Below are positions 17,233 to 23,340 of a stretch of DNA of 23,736 nucleotides, in pieces; within the stretch, counting starts at the first letter, position 1; each line of letters begins with the position of its first letter. The stretch spans positions 1 through 23,736 of the forward strand of contig JALHLL010000026.1 in the NCBI GenBank assembly GCA_022844575.1, in the 5' to 3' direction. The notes beneath the pieces are model-generated. The model was given only the letters and a program-made list of their open reading frames with translations. It searched no databases and was not told where the DNA came from. This stretch comes from a bacterium. Lineage in GTDB: Bacteria; Bacteroidota; Ignavibacteria; Kapaibacteriales; UBA961. The position numbers and the translations under genes were made by a program.

Positions 17233-18006
17233 ATGAATGATAATATGAATAGTTTTGGTGAAATGTATAAGAATTATACAACAGCAGAATTACTGAATAT
17301 TATTCGTTCGGAGAATGAATATCAGGCGGAAGCAGTACAAGCCGCCCTTATGATTCTTGAAGAGAGGAATGTAACGGAGGTAGAGATAGCTGAAGAATTA
17401 AAACATGAGGAAACAGAGCAAGAAGAGAATGAACAAAGTACGGATGAAGTACTAGTTAAGCGCACTGCAAAATCTGTATTCCGAGCAATATTGAACCCAT
17501 TTATTCCTTCGGAAAATGATGAAGAAAAAAATAAGAATATAATTGCCATACTCTGCATTTACATGGGGGTGGTTTATCTCGGTTCATTGCCGACGACACT
17601 CCATACATCCTTTGAGATGTTTACGGAACATATTTCTGAAGTTCTTAGTCAAATAGATTTCATCGTTATTGCATTTCTACCATTTATATCAGTCATTTTA
17701 CTATACAAAGGTTACAAAACAGGATGGTGCTTATTTGTTCTTACTCTCGTATTTAAAGTAGCTACAGCCATTGCAATATATATAAGAACCGAAATGACTC
17801 GAATCGACATTCCTTTTGAACTTAATTATTGGGAAGTGATAGGAAATGTATATCATACAGTTTTTAATGTTTGTTTTAATACCGGAATTGTAGCAATTTT
17901 ATGTACAAAAGGTATCAGAAATTTATATGGCATTGATACAGTTTTTATGAAAAATTGTCTTATCATTTCATTGTTCATTTCGATACTCTTTTATATACTT
18001 CGATAA
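17233..18006 (+). CDS. Hypothetical polytopic membrane protein
   Basis: 257 residues. The N-terminal 50 residues form a soluble helical motif ('YTTAELLNIIRSENEYQAEA', 'VQAALMILEERNVTEVEI') of a kind often placed before membrane domains in Bacteroidota proteins. A Glu/Gln-rich linker follows. Five hydrophobic segments lie at about 107-125, 140-160, 164-184, 208-228 and 240-257. AAGGA about 9 nt upstream of the ATG is a plausible ribosome-binding site. I recognise no catalytic motif, and the function is unknown. It is probably cotranscribed with the YjbR-like gene before it. Confidence 0.7.
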   Translation: MNDNMNSFGEMYKNYTTAELLNIIRSENEYQAEAVQAALMILEERNVTEVEIAEELKHEETEQEENEQSTDEVLVKRTAKSVFRAILNPFIPSENDEEKNKNIIAILCIYMGVVYLGSLPTTLHTSFEMFTEHISEVLSQIDFIVIAFLPFISVILLYKGYKTGWCLFVLTLVFKVATAIAIYIRTEMTRIDIPFELNYWEVIGNVYHTVFNVCFNTGIVAILCTKGIRNLYGIDTVFMKNCLIISLFISILFYILR

Positions 18007-18023
18007 CAAATTTTTGATTGAAT

Positions 18024-18392
18024 ATGTCACTGAACCCTGTTGTTTACTTCGAGATACCTGTTTCTGATTTGGAAAGAGCGATTGCCTTTTATGAAGCCGT
18101 TTTTATGGTGGAGTTTGAACGTGAAATTGTAGATGGTAATGAGATGGCTTTTTTCCCGATGAATGAAAAAGACGGTGGTATAAGCGGTGCTTTGGTAAAG
18201 GGCGAGGTGTATATACCGACCATAAACGGAGTGATAATCTATTTCAGAACGAAGAGTATAGAAGAAACATTGGAAAGAGCCGTTCAACATGGTAGTGAGG
18301 TACTATACCCGAAAACTTCAGTAGGTAAATTGGGCTATGTGGCAGAGTTTAAAGATTGTGAAGGCAATAGGATAGCATTGTATATGCGATGA
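18024..18392 (+). CDS. VOC (glyoxalase/bleomycin-resistance fold) family protein
   Basis: 122 residues from ATG 18024 (an in-frame TTG at 18018 would add two). The beta-alpha-beta-beta-beta pattern of the vicinal oxygen chelate superfamily is clear: 'NPVVYFEIPVSDLERAIAFY' at the start, 'MAFFPMNEKDGGISGALV' in the middle, 'GVIIYFRTKSIEETLERAVQ' opening the second half, and 'GYVAEFKDCEGNRIALYMR' at the end. Such small proteins act as dimers in metal-dependent lyases, dioxygenases or drug-binding resistance proteins. The substrate here is unknown. It lies 17 nt after the membrane protein gene. Confidence 0.87.
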   Translation: MSLNPVVYFEIPVSDLERAIAFYEAVFMVEFEREIVDGNEMAFFPMNEKDGGISGALVKGEVYIPTINGVIIYFRTKSIEETLERAVQHGSEVLYPKTSVGKLGYVAEFKDCEGNRIALYMR

Positions 18393-18493
18393 GTGCCACG
18401 CACGGTGTACAATCCACTTGATGGGTAGTTAAGACCAAAATCGTAATTTAGTATTCAAAGTATATCATGCTTCATAAAATGGTGGGAGATGAT

Positions 18494-18532
18494 ATGAAAA
18501 ACGAAAGGGAATTTTCCATATGGGCATATTAG
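18494..18532 (+). CDS. Possible 12-residue leader ORF before the small membrane gene
   Basis: ATG 18494 is preceded by GGGAG (18484-18488, spacing 5) and encodes MKNEREFSIWAY before TAG at 18530. It overlaps the start of the 61-residue membrane ORF (ATG 18520) in another frame, an arrangement compatible with translational coupling. Its shortness makes this tentative. Confidence 0.2.
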   Translation: MKNEREFSIWAY

Positions 18533-18705
18533 AAAGTTTAAAACTTGCACTTCTTTTGGCAGTTGTCTCTGCCATTATTTTCTTATTTGCCATTACCTTT
18601 GTTGTTCTCGCCCAAGAGGTACATACTCTTGTCGGTATCGGCTTTTTTGCTATTGTCGGCTTCGGTGCATATAAATTTCTCTCCGCACGGCTAACGAAGT
18701 TGTGA
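18520..18705 (+). CDS. Small two-helix membrane protein, unknown
   Basis: 61 residues with two hydrophobic helices (about 7-32, 'SLKLALLLAVVSAIIFLFAI' onward, and 36-53, 'VGIGFFAIVGFGAY') and a basic C-terminus. AGGGA at 18506-18510 gives a ribosome-binding site at 9-nt spacing. No family is recognised. The reverse strand of the same stretch is also open (18465-18719), but its product is an unstructured basic sequence typical of an antisense shadow. The forward ORF is favoured for its ribosome-binding site and coherent membrane topology. Confidence 0.45.
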   Translation: MGILESLKLALLLAVVSAIIFLFAITFVVLAQEVHTLVGIGFFAIVGFGAYKFLSARLTKL

Positions 18706-19056
18706 TACACCCGAATCACTCTGTATCTTACCGCATTGCTGAAGACTTAACATAATAAGATTCTTATAGTTCAATTTAGTAGAAAATTGTTAATTTGGTA
18801 AAAGTTTTAGACTGGAAATGTGGCTTTGTTCATTTCTATGATTGTAGTTTACGTTGGTTGGTTTGGAGAAGTAGGTGGGGTGAGCGTGACCAAGTGCAAT
18901 TCTCTTTATATATTGGTATAAAATACTGAATCCTTATGAACTATACATGTTCTTTCAATTTACATATAAACCATATGTGAGTTTATCGCTTTTTCGTTGA
19001 TATACTTAAAAAAAAACAATTTACCATTTTTTTCTTACAATCCTCTTCAAAAAGCA
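18706..19056 (+). other. Gene-free gap upstream of the accessory operon
   Basis: About 350 bp, A+T-rich, with no supported coding frame and no exact TAnnTTTG box. It marks the left border of the A+T-rich accessory segment and must hold the promoter of the P-loop/aaRS-like operon. It contains a short palindrome at 18962-18978 (ACATAT-5 nt-ATATGT), about 80 nt before the operon start. I see no transfer-gene remnants and no copy of the tRNA-Phe 3' end. Confidence 0.6.
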
Positions 19057-19587
19057 ATGAATACATTAACACGAATTGTAATTACAGGAGGTCCATCGGT
19101 TGGTAAGCGGCAAGTTTTTGACGAACTCAAAAGGATTGACTATAATTGTTCCAGAGGAGAGATTGCACGAGAAATTTATCGTATTCACAAAGAACGGCTT
19201 GGAAGGCATTTACAAGTTGGTGATAGACGTGATTATAGTTTGGATGTACTTAATGAATTGATAAGAGAATATACCGAACATAAACATGGAGTCTATTTTT
19301 ACAATCGAGCTTTACCAGATGGAGTTGGCTGGGAAAGGTTTTTTGGGCTTGAGCCTGTTCAAGAACTAACACGTGCCATCAGTGCTTATAGATATAATAC
19401 TGTTTTCATACTAGATCCTGTTGAGAAATTTGAGGATGAAACAGATGTAGTTTGGGCAAATTTAAGAGAGGGTGCAAGGGTACATCAACTCATTATTCAA
19501 GGGTACATTGATCATGGATATCAACCAATTTTTGTTCCGATGGATTTTGTTGAAAAACGCATCAACTTCATTTTATCAAATATTTGA
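19057..19587 (+). CDS. AAA_28/NadR-like P-loop protein with altered Walker A
   Basis: 176 residues from ATG 19057; an upstream TTG at 18997 is possible but poorly supported. The fold pattern is that of small P-loop kinase/ATPase proteins of the AAA_28 type: 'RIVITGGPSVGKRQVFDEL' at the N-terminus, 'GEIAREIYR', 'YFYNRALPDGVGWERFFGL', 'YRYNTVFILDP', and the C-terminal 'YIDHGYQPIFVPMDFVEKRI'. Two conserved positions differ from the usual family: Walker A reads GKRQ instead of GK(T/S)T, losing the Mg-binding hydroxyl, and the usual DRGLPD motif reads NRALPD. Nucleotide binding is plausible; normal hydrolysis or phosphoryl transfer is doubtful. The gene ends 2 nt before the aaRS-like gene, so the two are surely cotranscribed. 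Confidence 0.72.
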   Translation: MNTLTRIVITGGPSVGKRQVFDELKRIDYNCSRGEIAREIYRIHKERLGRHLQVGDRRDYSLDVLNELIREYTEHKHGVYFYNRALPDGVGWERFFGLEPVQELTRAISAYRYNTVFILDPVEKFEDETDVVWANLREGARVHQLIIQGYIDHGYQPIFVPMDFVEKRINFILSNI

Positions 19588-19589
19588 CT

Positions 19590-21029
19590 ATGAAGAATCA
19601 ACTTATTATATCGCCAAATACAGTTTTAGCAAATTCACTTCTTAATACCATTGATTTGTTAAGACCACGGATTGCATATTTAAAACCAAAGAAAATTGTA
19701 TTTGTCGTCGGAACACAAATAAACGGTGCACCTCACTTAGGAACAAACATTGTTCAAACTGTTGCCTTTCTACTTGCAAATGAAGTACGACACAAGTTTT
19801 CAATTGACACCTCAGTAAAATTTGGTGCTTTAGATAATGCACCAAAAGAAATTGTTAATGACCCTTTTTCTATTAAACCTTATCAAAGAACATATTTTCA
19901 TTATTTTGGTGAACAAAAGATTCATGACCTAATTGAAGATTTTTATAAAGTTTTTTTTAATGGACTTAGCGATTTGACAAATATTGAATATGAAGTTGAA
20001 ACGTATACAAAACACCAGTTGCAGCAAAATTTCAGGGTAGAGTTTATTAATAGTTTACACAAAATTAATGATATTAAATGGTTTATTTCACCATCAAATG
20101 GTATGGCACATATAAGAATTCCATGCCCAAAATGTAATTTTGCTGAAAAACATTGTGATCAAACTACATTAGAAGAACTAAGTGCAGAAAATGCAATTTT
20201 CAAATCTTACTGTTATGAGCATGGAGAATATATTTCTGAAATTTCACCATACACAGATGCTTATCTTGATTTAAATACTATTTACAGAAATGTCATAAAA
20301 GAGGCAATATCACGGTTCGACGGCGAGATACTCTATGTTATGGTTAAAGGAGGGGACTGGGTTTTTGGATGCCAATTAGTTGATTGGGCATTGGGTGGGC
20401 TAGGCTATAACATCAATCAACTTCCAATGCGTTTCTTTGCTCCTCAAATAGTTGTTGAAACCGGTGCAAAACTTTCAAAAAGTTTAATAAACCAAGGTAG
20501 TATGGAAATGAGTGGTCAACGTAATGATTGGATTTTAGATACAAGTGGAAGGGTTAAAACTGATGAAAATTATATTGAGAATTTAATTAAACTGGTAGAT
20601 AATTTAATGTCAGACCCGAAACACTTTTTTAGGTCATACTCATACACAGAAATTGATAGAATTATGGAGGCAAACTTAGTGCAAAAAAGAAATTTCAAAG
20701 TAAGAACATTACGTATCTTTCGTAAATATTATCAGTTAATAGCAAATGGTGAGAAGACAATTGAAGTACGTGTGGGGTATAGCAGCATGAAGAATATTTC
20801 TACAGGTCAATATCTCAAGTTCGTATGTCAAGATGATGAATGCTTAACTGTTGTCAAGAGAGTTCAAGAATATAGCTCATTTGATGAATTGTTTAAAAAT
20901 GAAGATTGTAAAAAGATAAACCCACATTTATCCATTGAAGAACAAACAAGCGAAATCAGAAAAATATTTCCTAATGAAAAAGAAAAATTAGGAGTTATTG
21001 CTATAGAAATAGAAAAAATCAGCAATTAA
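19590..21029 (+). CDS. Class I aminoacyl-tRNA-synthetase-like enzyme (LysRS-I-like) with C-terminal ASCH domain
   Basis: 479 residues from ATG 19590. The N-terminal 300 residues have the class I synthetase HUP fold. The HIGH motif is 'GAPHLG' (46-51). A zinc-knuckle-like insertion has Cys179, Cys182, Cys208 and His211 (CPKC ... C-x2-H). The substrate-pocket segment is 'VKGGDWVFGCQLVDWALGG' (252-270) and the KMSKS motif is 'GAKLSKS' (292-298). The order and zinc insertion recall class I lysyl-tRNA synthetase. After a short helical linker the anticodon-binding domain is missing; instead residues about 369-477 form an ASCH domain ('LRIFRKYYQLIANGEKTIEV', 'FDELF', 'LGVIAIEIEKI'). The active-site motifs are intact, so adenylation of some acid is likely, probably with an RNA or small-molecule acceptor other than a standard tRNA. 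It is the core gene of the accessory operon. Confidence 0.8.
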   Translation: MKNQLIISPNTVLANSLLNTIDLLRPRIAYLKPKKIVFVVGTQINGAPHLGTNIVQTVAFLLANEVRHKFSIDTSVKFGALDNAPKEIVNDPFSIKPYQRTYFHYFGEQKIHDLIEDFYKVFFNGLSDLTNIEYEVETYTKHQLQQNFRVEFINSLHKINDIKWFISPSNGMAHIRIPCPKCNFAEKHCDQTTLEELSAENAIFKSYCYEHGEYISEISPYTDAYLDLNTIYRNVIKEAISRFDGEILYVMVKGGDWVFGCQLVDWALGGLGYNINQLPMRFFAPQIVVETGAKLSKSLINQGSMEMSGQRNDWILDTSGRVKTDENYIENLIKLVDNLMSDPKHFFRSYSYTEIDRIMEANLVQKRNFKVRTLRIFRKYYQLIANGEKTIEVRVGYSSMKNISTGQYLKFVCQDDECLTVVKRVQEYSSFDELFKNEDCKKINPHLSIEEQTSEIRKIFPNEKEKLGVIAIEIEKISN

Positions 21030-21033
21030 ATTT

Positions 21034-21369
21034 ATGAAATCAGATTTACATGGTCACCGAATTTTGCATCTGCCCTTAAAGCAAAACCTTTTGAAGCAGT
21101 GCTTAAAGGTGAAAAAAGTTGAATACAGAAATCCTTCAAAATGGCTTCTATCTCAACTTTTATCGATACGAGATTATGACTTTAATAAAATTTGTTAATG
21201 GTTATGGTCACAGTAGACTGTTTTTTAAAGCCAAATATTTGGGCTGGTATATCCATATTGATAGAGTGAAAATTCTAGAATTTTCAAATGGTTAATAGCA
21301 AACATAAGTATAGAAAAAATAAAAATTTGCTTATGTGAAATCATCGAAATTGGTAATATTGTTTTGTAA
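21034..21369 (+). pseudogene. Frameshifted second ASCH-domain gene
   Basis: No single frame is open, but joining frames restores an ASCH-like protein: 'ILHLPLK' (frame of ATG 21034), then 'AKPFEAVLKGEK' after a lost A near 21079, then 'VEYRNPSKWLLSQLL' after an indel in the A-run 21112-21117, then 'IKFVNGYGHSRLFFKAKYLG' after an extra base near 21184. An in-frame TAA follows at 21293-21295, and a last fragment 'LCEIIEIGNIVL' ends at TAA 21367-21369. That stop overlaps the ATG of the HAD gene (TAATG), exactly as expected for an intact ancestral operon gene. The EYR...W...NGYG pattern is that of stand-alone ASCH proteins. Four lesions in A/T runs indicate a pseudogene; assembly errors are the alternative. 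Confidence 0.72.
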
Positions 21370-21995
21370 TGAATGAACTGAAATATAAATCTGTTGTTTT
21401 TGACTTAGGTAAAGTTATATTTAAATATTCCTTTAGCATCGCTTATGAATTTTGGGCAAATGCAGCTAATGTAAATCCTGACAACATAAAAGAAAATTTT
21501 TCATTTGATAAAACCTTTGAGGACTTTGAGCGAGGAAAAATTTCTTCTGAGCAATTTAGAAATGAAATCAACGACCAATTGAACCTTAATTTATCAATAG
21601 AGAACTTTGAAAAGGGCTGGTGTAGCATATACCTTGAAGCCTATGAGGATATAGATAAACTATTGGTCAAATTAAAAAAGAACTATAAACTTGTCGCCTT
21701 GACTAACACGAACGCTCTGCATAGTCAAGTTTGGAAAGAAAAATATTCTGAAACGCTTCAGCATTTTGAAAAGATATTTTGCTCTTATGAACTGGGAATA
21801 AGAAAGCCGGAAAATAAAATATTTGAGATTGTTCTTGATTATCTCAAATCAGAACCAGCAGAAACAATTTTTTTGGATGATAATATTGAAAATGTAAATA
21901 GTGCAAAGGCAGTTGGTATTGTTAGTATTTTGGTCTTATCACAAGAACAGATGTATAGTCAACTAAGAATAAATGGGGTGTTGTTTGATGAATAA
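21369..21995 (+). CDS. HAD-superfamily phosphatase (YihX-like)
   Basis: 208 residues. HAD motif I is 'VVFDLGKVIF' with nucleophile Asp12; the usual second Asp is Gly, as in the YihX / soluble epoxide hydrolase phosphatase subgroup (FDLGxVI). A small helical cap follows (about 20-95). Motif II is 'ALTNTN' (Thr112), motif III 'RKPENKIF' (Lys146) and motif IV 'IFLDDNIENV' (Asp170, Asp171). A small-molecule phosphatase acting on a sugar phosphate or nucleotide is likely. The gene is A+T-rich (17 G/C in 21481-21540) and its ATG overlaps the stop of the ASCH pseudogene, placing it last in the accessory operon. Confidence 0.85.
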   Translation: MNELKYKSVVFDLGKVIFKYSFSIAYEFWANAANVNPDNIKENFSFDKTFEDFERGKISSEQFRNEINDQLNLNLSIENFEKGWCSIYLEAYEDIDKLLVKLKKNYKLVALTNTNALHSQVWKEKYSETLQHFEKIFCSYELGIRKPENKIFEIVLDYLKSEPAETIFLDDNIENVNSAKAVGIVSILVLSQEQMYSQLRINGVLFDE

Positions 21996-22290
21996 TGTGC
22001 TATTCTAGTGAAATACTACTATTACTATTATATATTAGGTACAGAATTAATCGTTTATAACTGTTGCAGCATTTACGGTTCCATTTTTTTACAGTGAGGT
22101 ACTTTCCGATTTTGATTTAGTTTGTAATATAGCCAACTACACTTCAAACGTAGCAGAAACCTATGTGATTGTTTCGTTTGAATTACCAACAATTCTAACT
22201 TAATAAAAATTTCTTAAATACATAGCATAAAATCACTTAATTTTTTTCTACTATATTTTGATTATTATACACATTTTTTTCATTGTGGGT
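21996..22290. other. A+T-rich gene-free region
   Basis: About 300 bp after the HAD gene, very A+T-rich, with no coding frame on either strand that I can support and no terminator immediately behind the HAD gene. The reverse-strand hairpins serving tRNA-Phe follow to the right. I see no integrase or insertion-sequence remnant. Confidence 0.6.
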
Positions 22291-22295
22291 AAAAC

Positions 22296-22345
22296 AAAAA
22301 AAGTTCTGTATTCTTTCAAACTGAATGCTTGAAAATGTACAGAAC
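22296..22345 (-). terminator. Reverse-strand hairpin with U-tract
   Basis: Arms GTTCTGTA (22303-22310) and TACAGAAC (22338-22345) enclose a second pair, TTTCAA with TTGAAA, across a 3x3 internal loop. Read on the minus strand, the stem is followed by seven T (22302-22296). This is a good intrinsic terminator for leftward transcription from tRNA-Phe, or the 3' end of a small RNA. Confidence 0.65.
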
Positions 22346-22403
22346 CTTAATTATTCTTACAATTCTTATCAAATAGGGGTTGTTTTTCTTATTCTTGGGG
22401 GCT

Positions 22404-22435
22404 AAAAACACGAAACCCCTGATATACAGGGGTTT
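22404..22435 (-). terminator. Hairpin just downstream of tRNA-Phe
   Basis: A perfect 9-bp stem AAACCCCTG/CAGGGGTTT (22413-22421 with 22427-22435) has a 5-nt loop. It starts 15 nt after the 3' end of the tRNA. The following minus-strand T-tract is short and interrupted (22408-22404), so it may act in 3' processing or as a weak terminator backed up by the hairpin at 22296-22345. Confidence 0.55.
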
Positions 22436-22449
22436 ACCTAAAAACGGTG

Positions 22450-22522
<73 letters not shown>

Positions 22523-22543
22523 TTGTTAGCCCGAAGGGGAACA

Positions 22544-22575
22544 CAAAAATACGTTCTTTACTCAAAATGACAAAA
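22544..22575 (-). promoter_or_regulatory. Bacteroidetes-type promoter of tRNA-Phe
   Basis: On the minus strand TTTTG (22575-22571) is separated by 19 nt from TATTTTTG (22551-22544). This matches the TTTG / TAnnTTTG consensus of the Bacteroidetes primary sigma factor in both sequence and spacing. Transcription should begin near 22538, leaving a leader of about 15 nt before the tRNA. Confidence 0.65.
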
Positions 22576-22628
22576 TTTGTGTGCTATTTTCTTCCCATAC
22601 TACGAAACAATGAGTAGAAGCAAATGAG

Positions 22629-22636
22629 TATTTTTG
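22629..22636 (+). promoter_or_regulatory. Candidate -7 promoter box (TATTTTTG) for the PAP2 gene
   Basis: An exact TATTTTTG lies 28 nt before the GTG at 22665. Transcription would start near 22642, giving a leader of about 23 nt that includes TAGGG as a possible ribosome-binding site. No TTG occurs at -33. Its position supports the GTG start. Confidence 0.4.
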
Positions 22637-22664
22637 AACTCTTTTTGTATTCATAGGGTTCTAA

Positions 22665-23282
22665 GTGTTTTCGGAAAAAAGGTATTTCTTCGTCGGTTTA
22701 TGTTGTTGCTTTGTGGCAACTCTTCTCTATTTGTTTGCCGATGCACCGATTGCATGGTTCTTTCATTATAATACTACACCACCGCTTCGTGAGGTAGCGG
22801 AGCGCGTAACCCATGCCGGCGATTCGCTGTGGACTCTTGCGCCTTCTTTGATTTTGTGGATCGGCTTATGGAAATTCCGCCGTCGGGATGCCCGCCGTGC
22901 AATGTTTATGTTTTTGAGTGTTGCATGCTCCGGTTTAATCGGTATTGGTTTTAAGGTAGTTATGTCGCGTGCAAGACCCCCGCTTTTATTCGATAAAGGC
23001 GAATTCGGCTTTGCCCCTTTCACTTTTGCGACGGACTTTCTTCATAATTCTTTTCCGAGCGGTCATGCCGCTACCGCCATGAGTGCGGCAACGGTTTTTG
23101 CTTTGTTATTTCCTACGCTTCGTATTCCTTTCTATCTTATGGGTATAATGATTTGCTCTACCCGCGTAATCGTAGGTGTACATTATGCAAGCGATATAGT
23201 GATGGGCGGCTTGCTCGGTTGGCTCACTGCCGATATTCTCTACAAACGTTTGTACTCTTCCAAAACCGCTACACGACATTAA
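22665..23282 (+). CDS. PAP2 family phosphatase
   Basis: 205 residues from a GTG start; no ATG lies upstream in frame, and the next Met would cut into the fold. The three phosphatase motifs of the PAP2 / lipid phosphate phosphatase family are complete: KxxxxxxRP in 'KVVMSRARP', PSGH in 'SFPSGHAATAMSAATV', and SRxxxxxHxxxD as 'STRVIVGVHYASD'. Five to six membrane helices surround them, so the active site faces the outer side of the inner membrane. Members dephosphorylate undecaprenyl pyrophosphate, phosphatidic acid or lipid A. Recycling of undecaprenyl pyrophosphate fits the nearby glycosyltransferases, but the substrate cannot be fixed from sequence. Confidence 0.9.
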   Translation: MFSEKRYFFVGLCCCFVATLLYLFADAPIAWFFHYNTTPPLREVAERVTHAGDSLWTLAPSLILWIGLWKFRRRDARRAMFMFLSVACSGLIGIGFKVVMSRARPPLLFDKGEFGFAPFTFATDFLHNSFPSGHAATAMSAATVFALLFPTLRIPFYLMGIMICSTRVIVGVHYASDIVMGGLLGWLTADILYKRLYSSKTATRH

Positions 23283-23340
23283 CACCGTATTTTTGTAAAC
23301 TGTACTCAATTCGGCTTACCGCAATGCGTAATGTCCCGAT

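Noticed and set aside
17490..17510. Short similarity (TTGAACCC) to the tRNA-Phe T-arm as a left attachment site
   Set aside because: Only about 8 bases match and it lies within a coding gene; this is too short to be meaningful.
18465..18719. Reverse 84-codon ORF over the small membrane gene
   Set aside because: A basic, unstructured product with no ribosome-binding site; the forward ORF has a coherent topology.
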